From contig NZ_FOHV01000010.1 in the NCBI RefSeq assembly GCF_900111395.1, positions 27,429 to 91,428 on the forward strand: a DNA stretch of 64,000 nt. The letters are read 5' to 3'. The notes beneath the pieces are model-generated. The model was not told the DNA's origin and made no database searches. It saw only the letters and a program-made list of their open reading frames with translations. Shown here one piece after another: positions 45,512 to 54,093 of this stretch; within the stretch, counting starts at the first letter, position 1; each line of letters starts with the position of its first letter. The stretch comes from Thorsellia anophelis DSM 18579. GTDB lineage: Bacteria > Pseudomonadota > Gammaproteobacteria > Enterobacterales > Thorselliaceae. Both the position numbers and the translations under genes were made by a program.

Positions 45512-45538
45512 CCAAATTATTGTATCAAAAAAAGGAGG

Positions 45539-45601
45539 GCACTCCAATACGAAATTATTACTAATTATTACTTTAGTCGATTTTAGGAATGAATGGAGTG
45601 C
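45539..45601. other. Long-range hairpin between cII-like and O-like genes
   Basis: GCACTCCA (45539-45546) pairs with TGGAGTGC (45594-45601), the latter followed by ATAAAAAATAAGG. The AGGAGG of 45534-45539 sits beside the left arm. It could act as a weak terminator, an antisense-RNA target or a translational switch ahead of the initiator gene. Confidence 0.35.
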
Positions 45602-45620
45602 ATAAAAAATAAGGATATCT

Positions 45621-46436
45621 ATGAGTACACTAATAATGAGTAAATGTTGGCCTATACAAATAGAGCCTTCACCAAAAGCAGTCTTAATATCATTGGCAGA
45701 TAACGCTAATGATGAGGGGGTGTGTTGGCCATCAATAGATACTATATCAATGAGAACTTGCTTATCCGAAAGAACAGTAAAACGAGCCATAATGATTTTA
45801 GAAAAATTAGGGTTGCTAGTTACTAAAAGAAGGGATGGGCGTTCTAATGTCTACAAAATAACTCCAGATAATATACTCAAACATGTGACATTAAATACTA
45901 ATAAAGGGGTGCCACCATGTCAGGGGTGTCACAGTGACACGGGTGACACAGTGGCACTTGAGGGGTGTCATGGTGACACGGGAGGGGTGACACAGTGGCA
46001 TGAGGGGGGTGACACAGTGACACCTAGAACCGTAATTGAACCATCATTGAACCGTAAGGAACCGTCATTGGAGGAAATTGTCCCAAAAGTGCCCAAAGAA
46101 AAATCACCCCAAAATGCAACCTCACTCCCAAGAGATTTTAAACCAGGTGAGAAACATGTGCAGTTAGCAAATGAACTTGGTGTTAATTTAATACAAGAAT
46201 TCGAGAAATTTTGTGATCATGCCAGGGCGAATGGAAAAATATACAAGGATTGGTCGGCAGCCTTGAACAATTGGATTCGAAATTCAACTAGATTTTGGAT
46301 AGGGAACACACAACCCAAAAATACAAGGGTAATGACTCCTGCAACACAAGAAATTCCACCTGGTTTCTTAAATTCAAGCCCCGACTATGTGGCACCGGTT
46401 ATCACTCAGGAGGATATCGATGCAATGCCTTTCTGA
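45621..46436 (+). CDS. Phage replication initiator (lambda O-like)
   Basis: A 271-residue protein. The N-terminal winged helix binds the origin (SPKAVLISLADNANDEGVCW, TCLSERTVKRAIMILEKLGL, 15-75). Its middle is encoded by iterons (residues about 102-134: GCHSDTGDTV, GCHGDTGGVTQ) and is probably an unstructured linker. The C-terminal part (DFKPGEKHVQLANELGV, EFEKFCDHARANGKIYKDW) is the helicase-recruiting domain shared by many O-like proteins. It overlaps the helicase-loader gene by 17 bp. Confidence 0.85.
   Translation: MSTLIMSKCWPIQIEPSPKAVLISLADNANDEGVCWPSIDTISMRTCLSERTVKRAIMILEKLGLLVTKRRDGRSNVYKITPDNILKHVTLNTNKGVPPCQGCHSDTGDTVALEGCHGDTGGVTQWHEGGDTVTPRTVIEPSLNRKEPSLEEIVPKVPKEKSPQNATSLPRDFKPGEKHVQLANELGVNLIQEFEKFCDHARANGKIYKDWSAALNNWIRNSTRFWIGNTQPKNTRVMTPATQEIPPGFLNSSPDYVAPVITQEDIDAMPF
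45926..46023. repeat. Five iterons: phage replication origin inside the O-like gene
   Basis: Five 15-bp copies close to GTGACACAGTGACAC start at 45926, 45943, 45965, 45987 and 46009. The last four are exactly 22 bp apart (about two helical turns). Each is itself close to a palindrome. The position in the middle of the initiator gene copies the lambda origin. Confidence 0.85.
46027..46070. repeat. Second repeat set next to the iterons
   Basis: Four 10-11-bp units (GAACCGTAATT, GAACCATCATT, GAACCGTAAG, GAACCGTCATT) follow the iterons directly. They may belong to the origin (for example the melting side) or only reflect the repetitive linker NRKEPSLEE of the protein. Confidence 0.7.
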
Positions 46437-47151
46437 ATTACAGCGAATTATGCCGACGCATATTAAACCTAAGTTTAGAACTGTTGAGGAGTTAATTGCG
46501 TTTCATGATGCTGAAGCCTTAAAGCAATCACATTTAATTAACGAGCGAAATCGTCAAGCCCGAATCCAACGAATTTTGGGGCGCTCTGGCATTCAAAAAT
46601 TACACTCGAGGTGTGGATTTAGAAATTATCAAGCATCCACCCGAGAACAAAAAGATGCTCTTGCTAAAGCACTTGATTTTTATAAGGGATTTAATGATTC
46701 AAAAGGAGGATTTGTATTTTCTGGTAATGTTGGAACAGGGAAGAATCATTTGGCAACAGCAATAGCTAGAGGATTAATACAACAGGGTAAATCAGTTGTT
46801 ATTGTCACTATTGCAGAATTAGCTATGCGGTTTAGGTCTTGCTATGAGAAAGACAGTCTAATAAAAGAATCTGAGTTGTTAGAAGACTTAGTAGGATTAG
46901 ATCTTCTCATACTCGATGAAATTGGAGTACAAAAACAGGCTAATAATGATTTTGAGATTAATCTGCTGAATCAACTCATTGATCGTCGGCAATTAAATTT
47001 AAAACCTACAGGCATGTTAACCAATCTAAATTATCAGGAAATGGTGAAACTATTAGGTAATCGAATCATGGATCGTCAAACTTGCGCCGGCCTATGGGTT
47101 TCTTTTACTTGGCAATCATATCGTTCGAAGAAAAAAAGCTTGGCTGAATAA
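46420..47151 (+). CDS. DnaC-like replicative helicase loader
   Basis: An AAA+ protein that loads DnaB at the phage origin. From the ATG at 46420 (AGGAGG six bases upstream) it is 243 residues. The Walker A loop is NVGTGKNHLA (103-112), with the Lys-Asn-His variant typical of DnaC, and Walker B is LLILDEIG (162-169). The Arg-rich sensor LLGNRIMDR follows near 220. The N-terminal 60 residues would contact DnaB. It forms a unit with the O-like gene it overlaps. Confidence 0.9.
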   Translation: MQCLSELQRIMPTHIKPKFRTVEELIAFHDAEALKQSHLINERNRQARIQRILGRSGIQKLHSRCGFRNYQASTREQKDALAKALDFYKGFNDSKGGFVFSGNVGTGKNHLATAIARGLIQQGKSVVIVTIAELAMRFRSCYEKDSLIKESELLEDLVGLDLLILDEIGVQKQANNDFEINLLNQLIDRRQLNLKPTGMLTNLNYQEMVKLLGNRIMDRQTCAGLWVSFTWQSYRSKKKSLAE

Positions 47152-47169
47152 TTTAAAAGTGAGGAATGG

Positions 47170-47586
47170 ATGCAAACACTGACAAAACAACAAATAGATT
47201 TTATTGATGATATAATGGAGAGATGGGGGGCATGGGTTTACTCTGGGAGAATTGAAGTTAGGCAAATCAGCCTAATTGGCAAGCTTATTGCAAGCATTAA
47301 CCCTCAAAATCCTGTGAGGTCTATGTGTGACGACGATACGGGGTTATTAATATCGCGTATTGTGAGTGATATTAAATTACGAAGTCCTGCAGAGTATGAA
47401 ATTTTGATTCAATATTATGTTTATATGAATAATAAATATCAGATTTCAGTTTGGCTCTATAGCAATAGGGAAACTAATGCTAGGGGGCATTCACTAACAA
47501 CATATCGTAACTTAGTAGATAAAACACTGTATAATATTAAAAAAATTATTTTTCTAAAGTACATTGAATTAAGTGAATCTACCTAA
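47170..47586 (+). CDS. Antitermination protein Q-like
   Basis: A 138-residue basic protein with AGGA before its ATG. The start (FIDDIMERWGAWVYSGR) has the WGxWxxxG pattern of the Q-like families. The C-terminus (WLYSNRETNARGHSLTTYRNLVDKTLYNI) looks like a helix-turn-helix reading head. Q-like proteins let RNA polymerase read through terminators into the late genes. It stands exactly between replication genes and the late region, which supports the call. Confidence 0.6.
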   Translation: MQTLTKQQIDFIDDIMERWGAWVYSGRIEVRQISLIGKLIASINPQNPVRSMCDDDTGLLISRIVSDIKLRSPAEYEILIQYYVYMNNKYQISVWLYSNRETNARGHSLTTYRNLVDKTLYNIKKIIFLKYIELSEST

Positions 47587-48046
47587 ACATACTTGTAAGC
47601 GAAATATATAGATAAATGCTGTGAGGTATCTTATGAAGCTTAGAAAAATAAGAAGACAAAAAAATTGTAACAACTGTCTTGACATCTACCGTAGGAATAG
47701 TGCTAGCTTAAACGTTAAGAGTGAGTAGTTGTAAATTATATAGCTTAATCTAATAGTAAAGTTGTATAGTTACACTAATAAGTACAAAGTTTAGCTGTGC
47801 AATTATTTTAAAAAAATCAATTGCTTTATTTTGAAAATATCTTCTAATTATTTTTGTGTACTCAATGGAAATAGAGCTGCATAACGCCTACTGCGGTAGA
47901 TGATAATCGAAATAATATTTGCACTTGGAACTAGGAGTAACGGCGAACCCTAGTAAGCAATCATAGTAAAATCTATAATGAAATTATTCTCGCGAGTAAG
48001 CTTATGACTTTAAATTTATTTTTTTTACGTTCATGAGGGAGTTTTT
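47587..48046 (+). promoter_or_regulatory. Late promoter region between Q-like gene and accessory genes
   Basis: 460 bp without a gene, the place where lambdoid phages have the Q-dependent late promoter. It includes a TTGACA hexamer at 47679-47684 inside the motif shared with the ftsB upstream region. TGCTAG lies 16 bp further on as a poor -10. Confidence 0.5.
47666..47691 (+). promoter_or_regulatory. Shared motif, prophage copy
   Basis: TGTAACAACTGT, a variable base, TTGACAT, a variable base, TACCG. It differs from the host copy at 28461-28486 at two of 26 positions. Both copies are preceded by an A-rich run. Function unknown; candidates are a promoter with an extra activator site or a repeated mobile sequence. 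Confidence 0.45.
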
Positions 48047-48265
48047 ATGATTAAGGAATTACTAGATACATATATCGGGTTAGATAATGCTACCTACATT
48101 GGTGTAGGACTAGGTTTAATTAGTCTATTATGGGGAGCAAAAAAAATACTAAAAAGTGTAAGGGTAACTCAAAAAGCTAAGGTGAGCAATGGAGGGAGCA
48201 TAATCCAAGTTGCTGGTAATTTTAAAGGTGAAAAAAATGGTGAATCAAAAAGCAAAAGCGAGTGA
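48047..48265 (+). CDS. Small membrane protein of the prophage accessory insert
   Basis: A 72-residue protein with GGGAG six bases before its ATG. One membrane helix is predicted (YIGVGLGLISLLWGAKKIL, 17-35). A basic segment follows, then KVSNGGSIIQVAGNFKG. The SIIQVAG string recurs as SITQVSG near the start of the next protein, whose gene overlaps it by 29 bp. No family is recognised. Membrane anchor plus soluble partner is the simplest reading. Confidence 0.6.
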   Translation: MIKELLDTYIGLDNATYIGVGLGLISLLWGAKKILKSVRVTQKAKVSNGGSIIQVAGNFKGEKNGESKSKSE

Positions 48266-49046
48266 AAATTCAAGTATAACCCAAGTTTCTGGTGTTCTTA
48301 TACAACAAACAGGATTAAGCTTTACGGAATGTGAAAGGTTATTTAACTTATTATGGCAAGAAAACTTCCCTAAGCTAGAAGCTAAAGCAATAGAAATTGC
48401 TAGAAATAATGTTGATATTTTATCCAGGATGGTATATGAGAAGATTATTTCAAGTATTGATGAGATTAACATTGAAAAATTAGCTCAACCAGATACTCAA
48501 TATGCTTTTAATACAGCTATTCAGCATGTTGCGAGAAAAGGTAATAAAATAGATATAGAAACTTTAGCTGAATTATTGAAAGAGAGAATTAAAAAAGATA
48601 ACAACGACTATCTTGAAAACTGTATTGAATCTGCAATTGAAATGATACCTAAGCTTACACATAAAATGCTAAATTCAATTGCATTAATTTACTTTGTTAA
48701 TGTCGTTAAAGTAACTAATGAGCGTTTATTAGAAGTATTTTATAGAAGAATATCAGAAGTTTATTTAGAGCAACTTTCTGATATCACAATTTCAGAATTA
48801 AAGCAGATTGGAGTGATAGGAGCAGCTATTTATGGTATTAATTATAGTACTATGGATACATTTTCTCTATTGCAAGATAATAGATACTCATTCTTGAACA
48901 TAGATAATGTGCAATCTAAATATCCTTATTTTTATAAAGTCATAAATTTTTTCGATGAAAAAAAATTTCATCTATTGAATCTAACGACTTCTGGGGAATT
49001 GATAGGATCTATAATTTTAGAAAAAATCACTGATTCAATGCGCTAA
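48237..49046 (+). CDS. Accessory prophage protein with N-terminal SITQVSG motif
   Basis: From the ATG at 48237 (AAAGGTG seven bases upstream; the TTG at 48210 has no site) the protein has 269 residues. After the strand-like motif SSITQVSGVLIQQTGLS come almost only helices (CERLFNLLWQENFPKLEAKA, NVDILSRMVYEKIISSIDEI). It may belong to the LPO_1073/Vpar_1526 family, remembered from annotations, but I cannot verify this. The position between Q-like gene and lysis genes is a common site for lysogeny-conversion and anti-phage genes. Function not known. Confidence 0.55.
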   Translation: MVNQKAKASENSSITQVSGVLIQQTGLSFTECERLFNLLWQENFPKLEAKAIEIARNNVDILSRMVYEKIISSIDEINIEKLAQPDTQYAFNTAIQHVARKGNKIDIETLAELLKERIKKDNNDYLENCIESAIEMIPKLTHKMLNSIALIYFVNVVKVTNERLLEVFYRRISEVYLEQLSDITISELKQIGVIGAAIYGINYSTMDTFSLLQDNRYSFLNIDNVQSKYPYFYKVINFFDEKKFHLLNLTTSGELIGSIILEKITDSMR

Positions 49047-49371
49047 AATAGTATTTAAAAACCACATTGAATTAGCCATCTTTTAATTGACTCTTCGTCA
49101 TTTTAATTCTGGTGTTCTATTATAGATGTGAAGCATCAAAAATCTAATTAGATAGGGATAAGTTTGAATGTAAAACTTTTTTGAAGGTTTTTTTATTATT
49201 CAATTCATTTTAAGCTTGATATGAATTAGCAAATTAGTGTATCATTTATTTATTCTTGGTGTTATTGCGGTTGTTTCATTGTTTGCAAGGTTGCACCATA
49301 ACATTTATTAAGCCCCATGCTAACGCTGGGGCTTTGTCATTTATAGCGATATGAACTTTGATGGAGCTTAC
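49047..49371. other. Spacer before the lysis genes
   Basis: About 320 bp with no gene. It is AT-rich at first, then holds a terminator at 49310-49337 just before the holin-like gene. That terminator could be the Q-controlled stop. Confidence 0.5.
49310..49337 (+). terminator. Terminator upstream of the holin-like gene
   Basis: AAGCCCCA / TGGGGCTT form a perfect 8-bp stem around a nine-base loop, followed by TGTCATTT. It stops transcription of the accessory genes unless antitermination occurs. Confidence 0.7.
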
Positions 49372-49746
49372 ATGGATGAAAAAGTTCAATCATTCGAGTA
49401 TCTCAAAGTCCCAGCGATTTTAATCTTTATATTTCCTAATTTATCCGCTGATATAGTTATTTCAGCACTAGCAGGCTCAACTGTATTTTTTATGACAGCA
49501 GATGAGTATTCAGGCTTACAAAAATTAATCCTAACTTTTGTATCTTTTTTTATTGGTTTAATAGCTTCAGAAGAAGCGACTCAATACATCAATATCATAG
49601 CACCCATTCAAATTAGCTATTCAGTAGGGGCATTAATCACATCGGCATTTGCCGTCAATGTGATGTTGCTGATTAGACACAAACTTAAAAGATACAAGCG
49701 TAATCAAGATCCAAAACATTTTGGAAATTCCAATGATGATGAGTGA
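49372..49746 (+). CDS. Putative phage holin
   Basis: From the ATG at 49372 (GGAG seven bases upstream; the ATG at 49351 has none) the protein has 124 residues. It has three or so membrane helices (VPAILIFIFPNLSADIVISA, LILTFVSFFIGLI, SYSVGALITSAFAVNVMLL) and a short polar tail rich in Lys and Arg. The stretch SADIVISALAGSTVFFMT fits the phage holin families seen ahead of terminase genes. It would make the inner-membrane hole at lysis. Confidence 0.7.
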   Translation: MDEKVQSFEYLKVPAILIFIFPNLSADIVISALAGSTVFFMTADEYSGLQKLILTFVSFFIGLIASEEATQYINIIAPIQISYSVGALITSAFAVNVMLLIRHKLKRYKRNQDPKHFGNSNDDE

Positions 49747-50047
49747 ATATCTATTTTTAACCATGGCATCAATGCTTCGGATTGTTGAAGGGTGCCATTG
49801 TTTAATTGCAAGTTATTATGCAATCAAAATTTACCAAAAAAGTGGTGTTTTAAAATTAAGTTTTTATGAAAGGCTTTTATCGTGGATGTTATTTGTAAGT
49901 TTTGCTTGTATTCCTATTGTGGTTTTTTTTGGTGTTTATGGAGAGTATGCGAGGGAAGTTTTAATCATTAATTTGATTGTTATATCACTGATTTGGTTAA
50001 CTAATCGATTTCACATGCAAATTAGAAGGAGATTGAATGATAACTAA
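49733..50047 (+). CDS. Second small membrane protein of the lysis region
   Basis: A 104-residue protein with three candidate ATGs in a row (49733, 49736, 49739), overlapping the holin-like gene by 14 bp. It has three membrane helices (SMLRIVEGCHCLIASYYAIK, LLSWMLFVSFACIPIVVFFG, LIINLIVISLIWLTN) and a basic end. It is probably a holin or antiholin partner. It overlaps the terminase gene that follows. Confidence 0.6.
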   Translation: MMMSEYLFLTMASMLRIVEGCHCLIASYYAIKIYQKSGVLKLSFYERLLSWMLFVSFACIPIVVFFGVYGEYAREVLIINLIVISLIWLTNRFHMQIRRRLNDN

Positions 50048-50606
50048 AAAGCAAGAGTTGTTTTGTCGTGAGTATATCATCAATTTTAATGCGACCCAGG
50101 CGGCAATCAGCGCGGGTTATAGTGAAAAAACGGCGACGAAAATTGGAAGTGAAAACCTGACAAAACCAGACATCCAAAATAGAATTTCCGAGCTACTTAA
50201 TGAAAGAGTGGAACGCAATGAAATCAATGCTGACTATGTACTAAAACGCTGCATTGAAATCGATGAGCTAGACATTCTTGACATCATGGATGAAAATTTT
50301 AATTTTAAGCCATTAAATCAATGGACTAAAGTATGGCGGACATCTATCACGGGCATTGATATACAAGAATTATCAGGCAATGAAGATACAGTGAGTTTAA
50401 TTAAAAAAATAAAATGGCCAGATAAAATCAAAAATTTAGAACTCTTAGGGCGTCATATTAACGTACAAGCTTTTAAAGAAAAGCGTGATGTAGAAATCAC
50501 CGCTGAAGTCATTCCCCCTCAAATGGATTTAACGAGATTAAGTGATGAACAACTTGAACAGCTTAAGTTTATCACTGAATCAGCTATGCCCCAATCAGAT
50601 AGCTAA
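50037..50606 (+). CDS. terS: Terminase small subunit
   Basis: Recognises the phage packaging site. The 189-residue protein has the terminase_2 N-terminus KKQELFCREYIINFNATQAA followed by the helix-turn-helix AGYSEKTATKIGSENL, a coiled middle (NEINADYVLKRCIEIDELDI) and an acidic end. AAGGAG lies six bases before the ATG. Confidence 0.92.
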   Translation: MITKKQELFCREYIINFNATQAAISAGYSEKTATKIGSENLTKPDIQNRISELLNERVERNEINADYVLKRCIEIDELDILDIMDENFNFKPLNQWTKVWRTSITGIDIQELSGNEDTVSLIKKIKWPDKIKNLELLGRHINVQAFKEKRDVEITAEVIPPQMDLTRLSDEQLEQLKFITESAMPQSDS

Positions 50607-52002
50607 TGAGCTATCACGTCGTCATCTAATCCATTTTACCAAGCAAACCAAACCTGATTTTATAGAAGGATGGTTTAATCGAATCATCGCCAAAGAATTA
50701 CAGCAGTTTTATTTAGATGTCATTAATGGTAAGCAGCCCAGATTAATGATTTTTGCACCTCCCAGATCTGGCAAATCAGAATTATTTAGTCGACGTTTTC
50801 CCGCATGGGTGTTAGGACAAAACCCAAACTTAAATATAATTGCAGCATCCTATTCAGCTGATTTAGCCAGCAGAATGAATCGGGATGTGCAGCGTATTAT
50901 TGATGATCCTGCCTATAACCAAATATTCAAAGATACCGTTTTAAGCTCTGGTCGTGATGGTGTTATGCGCACTAATGAACTCTTTGAAATAAAGGGGGCA
51001 AAAGGCGCTTATAGAAGCGCTGGGGTGGGAGGTGGCATAACGGGTATGGGTGCCGATATCGGTATCATTGACGACCCCGTTAAGGATGCCAAAGAAGCCG
51101 TTTCTGAAACTACTCGTAATGCGATTTGGGAGTGGTATACCACGACTTTTTATACCAGGCTATCTCCTAATAGTGGCATTTTATTGGGGATGACACGTTG
51201 GCATGAAGACGACTTGGCTGGCAGATTACTTAAACTGATGTCCGAGGGGGATGGTGACAATTGGCGGCTTGTGAGCTTTCCAGCCATTGCAGAGGTTGAT
51301 GAAGAACACAGAAAAATAGGTGAAGCGTTACATCCTGAACGTTACCCTGTAGAGAGATTAGAGAAAATTAAACGTGCGATTGGTTCGTATGCATGGAATG
51401 GTCTTTATCAACAAGCCCCTACAGCTAAAGGGGGAGCAATCATTCGAGGCGAGTGGTTTGGTCGCTATCCAAAACTGCCTATCTTAAAATGGCGAGCCGT
51501 ATTTGTGGATACAGCTCAAAAAACCAAAGAACATAATGATTTTACCGTGTTTTTGCATGCAGGATTCGCTGATGATGGGCGCATTTATATAATTGATGTC
51601 ATTCGTGCGCGCATGGACGCCGTTAAATTAGAAACAACCGCCAAAGATCTTTATGCCAAATGGCGAGAGCAACTAAATAAATCAAGATTAAGACACTTCG
51701 CTATCGAAGATAAAGCCAGTGGAACAGGGCTTATTCAGCAATTAAAAGCCCGTCATCGGATTCCAGTTAAAGCCATTCAGCGAAGTCAAGATAAGTACTC
51801 TAGGGTGCTTGATATACAGGGTAATATTGAATCAGGGTTTGTTATGTTGCCAGAATCAGCCCCTTGGATTGCTGATTTTATTGCGGAGTGTGAAGCCTTC
51901 ACGGCTAATAATTCACATGCGCATGACGATCAGGTAGATGCTTTAGCAGACTGTGTCTCAATGATGTTAAATAAACCATTGTCAATGTTGGATATGATGT
52001 GA
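50545..52002 (+). CDS. terL: Terminase large subunit
   Basis: The packaging motor and nuclease. About 485 residues from the ATG at 50545; this start overlaps terS by 62 bp and is not certain, as no ATG follows before the conserved region. Walker A APPRSGKS (71-78), Walker B GIIDDP near 173 and the coupling motif GMTRWHEDDLAG. The RNase-H-like nuclease shows VDTAQKTKEHNDF and DDQVDALADCVS at its end. Confidence 0.93.
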   Translation: MNNLNSLSLSLNQLCPNQIANELSRRHLIHFTKQTKPDFIEGWFNRIIAKELQQFYLDVINGKQPRLMIFAPPRSGKSELFSRRFPAWVLGQNPNLNIIAASYSADLASRMNRDVQRIIDDPAYNQIFKDTVLSSGRDGVMRTNELFEIKGAKGAYRSAGVGGGITGMGADIGIIDDPVKDAKEAVSETTRNAIWEWYTTTFYTRLSPNSGILLGMTRWHEDDLAGRLLKLMSEGDGDNWRLVSFPAIAEVDEEHRKIGEALHPERYPVERLEKIKRAIGSYAWNGLYQQAPTAKGGAIIRGEWFGRYPKLPILKWRAVFVDTAQKTKEHNDFTVFLHAGFADDGRIYIIDVIRARMDAVKLETTAKDLYAKWREQLNKSRLRHFAIEDKASGTGLIQQLKARHRIPVKAIQRSQDKYSRVLDIQGNIESGFVMLPESAPWIADFIAECEAFTANNSHAHDDQVDALADCVSMMLNKPLSMLDMM

Positions 52003-53354
52003 AAAAGGAAAAAAACACTTTTAAAATTAGTGATAGCTTAGAGAGCATGATGACGAAATTGGGCGTAAGGCAAGATGCCATTCGCTACAACCGTTCTCAG
52101 TCATTAACTTCTGATAGACAGCAGCTTTTGAGCATGTGGATGAGCTCCTGGCTGTCACGTAAAATCTGCGATAGAAAATCCAGGGATATGACAAGAAAGT
52201 GGCGTGAAGTTAAATCCAATTCTTTAAGCGCAGAAGAAATTACTGAATACGAGCGCCTAGAAAATCAATTGAATGTTAAAGAAGTTTTCAGGCAAGCTAC
52301 GCAATGGGCAAGTCTCTTTGGCACAGGTGCTATATTAATCATCACGGACAAAACCAATATAAAAAGTGCTATGACGCCACTTGGTGATGATGAACGAGTT
52401 ATACGCTTGATGGCAGTTGATAGACACTCGATGGCTGCGCATTCTAATCGATTGGTTAATGACGTTTTTGATCCTGATTTTGGTTCACCTGAACATTACT
52501 ACATCAAATCAAATATCGTACATCGCACCCGATTGATCATTATTAAGGGGCGCGAAAAACCTCTATCTGAACCAGAACCTTTTTGGGGTATTTCTGATCT
52601 TGAAGATGTGTATGAGACTATTAAAAGGTTCGATATCATGTCTTTGAATATAGGCGAGCTGATACAAGAATCCAAATTAGATATTTTCAAAATGGACGGC
52701 TACGCCGATATGGTGGCAGCTGGGCAAGAGGATGACATCATTAAACTTCTTTCTTTTGTGCAATCCACCAAGTCTTTAACTAACTCTCTAATTTTAGATG
52801 GAACGGCAGAGTATGAACAAAAAGAGCTAGCATTTACAGGGCTTAAAGATATTTTAGTGGAGTTTCGTAATGCCGTTGCGGGCGCAGCAGATATGCCTGT
52901 AACCATTCTTTTTGGCCAATCCGCATCAGGGTTTTCTTCTGGTCGAGAGGACTTAGATTCTTATTATGACACCATCGGTAGCTTACAGGAAACGAGATTA
53001 CGACCTGCTCTAGAAAAACTGGATAATTTATTATGCAAACAGATGTTTGGGGTGGTTCACGATGACTGGTGGTTCGCTTTTATGCCACTTCACCAACTAA
53101 CCGAAACTGAGCGCATGCATAATCTTAACTTATTTGCCCAATCAACCTCACTGCTGATTCAAAATGGCGTGTTAAGAGAAGATCAGGCCGCTGAAGAGCT
53201 TAAGCAGTCTGTGATGTTTGATAAAATAAGTGATGAGGATATTGAGTTTTTAAAAGGACTAGCAAGTGACCCAACTGACTTTAAGCCAATTACTGCGATA
53301 CAAGGGCAACAAGAAGTTTATAAAAAGACAATTGAAGCCAACAACACCGAGTAA
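51999..53354 (+). CDS. Portal protein, DUF1073 family
   Basis: The dodecameric DNA channel at the head vertex. The 451-residue protein starts at a GTG overlapping the terL stop. Family blocks are WMSSWLSRKICDRKSRDMTR near 50, WASLFGTGAILIITDK near 105, FWGISDLEDVYETIKRFD near 200 and ILFGQSASGFSSGREDLDSY near 308. It belongs to the portal group used by contractile phages with DUF2213 proteases. Confidence 0.87.
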   Translation: MKKEKNTFKISDSLESMMTKLGVRQDAIRYNRSQSLTSDRQQLLSMWMSSWLSRKICDRKSRDMTRKWREVKSNSLSAEEITEYERLENQLNVKEVFRQATQWASLFGTGAILIITDKTNIKSAMTPLGDDERVIRLMAVDRHSMAAHSNRLVNDVFDPDFGSPEHYYIKSNIVHRTRLIIIKGREKPLSEPEPFWGISDLEDVYETIKRFDIMSLNIGELIQESKLDIFKMDGYADMVAAGQEDDIIKLLSFVQSTKSLTNSLILDGTAEYEQKELAFTGLKDILVEFRNAVAGAADMPVTILFGQSASGFSSGREDLDSYYDTIGSLQETRLRPALEKLDNLLCKQMFGVVHDDWWFAFMPLHQLTETERMHNLNLFAQSTSLLIQNGVLREDQAAEELKQSVMFDKISDEDIEFLKGLASDPTDFKPITAIQGQQEVYKKTIEANNTE

Positions 53355-54093
53355 AAGAGCCGAAGTGTGGTATCGATTTCAATTAAATACCTATATAGAC
53401 AGACTGAATGACGAAATTATCAAGACGCTACAAGGCGTCTTTTTGCGTTTTGGGGACAGCAAATTTGTAGATACTAATCCTGTGATGAAACTGGCCATGT
53501 TACAAGCACTTGATAAGCTCGCTGATTCACTCAGTAGCCAAAAAGCGAGGCTTATGGCGAATCAATTGGCAAGCGAATTTGCGAAACGAGTTAATCAGCA
53601 AAATCATGCTCAAACAGTCGCTTCGATTAAAAGTGTACTTGGAGTGGATGTCAGTGATTTTATCATGAGTAATCAATTCATCACCGCTGAAATTGAGATA
53701 GCTATGCTTGAGAATATTAATTTAATAGTCAGTGTTGCTGAAGAACACCTCTTAAAAGTCAGACAAGTGATTCATCATAATATTCTCGATGGGCAAAGGC
53801 ATTCTTCAGTCATTAATGCAGTAAGCCGTGCTGGGCAAGTCTCAAAATCGAGAGCTAAGGTCATTGCACGAGATCAAACGAATAAATTCAACGGCGCTTT
53901 GACGCGAGTCAGACAGCAATCATTAGGAATTGAACAATATATCTGGTCAACGTCTGGTGATGAACGGGTTCGGCAGGAACATCGTGAGAATAATGGAAAA
54001 TTGTTCAGATGGGATAGTCCGCCTATTACTGGTCATCCTGGTCAGGATATTCAATGTCGTTGTGTGGCCATCCCCTATTTTGAGAGTGATTAG
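53266..54093 (+). CDS. Minor head protein, Mu F / SPP1 gp7-like
   Basis: A minor capsid protein bound to the portal. The open frame from the GTG at 53266 overlaps the portal gene by 89 bp; a start at the TTG at 53332 (LKPTTPSKRAEVWYR) would be more usual. The C-terminal signature (SRAKVIARDQTNKFNGALTR, YIWSTSGDERVRQEHRENNG, PGQDIQCRCVAIPYF) is that of the phage_Mu_F domain with its two terminal cysteines. Confidence 0.85.
   Translation: MTQLTLSQLLRYKGNKKFIKRQLKPTTPSKRAEVWYRFQLNTYIDRLNDEIIKTLQGVFLRFGDSKFVDTNPVMKLAMLQALDKLADSLSSQKARLMANQLASEFAKRVNQQNHAQTVASIKSVLGVDVSDFIMSNQFITAEIEIAMLENINLIVSVAEEHLLKVRQVIHHNILDGQRHSSVINAVSRAGQVSKSRAKVIARDQTNKFNGALTRVRQQSLGIEQYIWSTSGDERVRQEHRENNGKLFRWDSPPITGHPGQDIQCRCVAIPYFESD

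Noticed and set aside
45926..46070. Repeat array that could be taken for a CRISPR
   Set aside because: Units are 15 bp with 2-7 bp between them, no unique spacers, and they are in the coding frame of the initiator. It is an iteron origin.
48210..48236. Longer N-terminus for the helical accessory protein (TTG start)
   Set aside because: The ATG at 48237 has a ribosome binding site at the right distance; the TTG has none.
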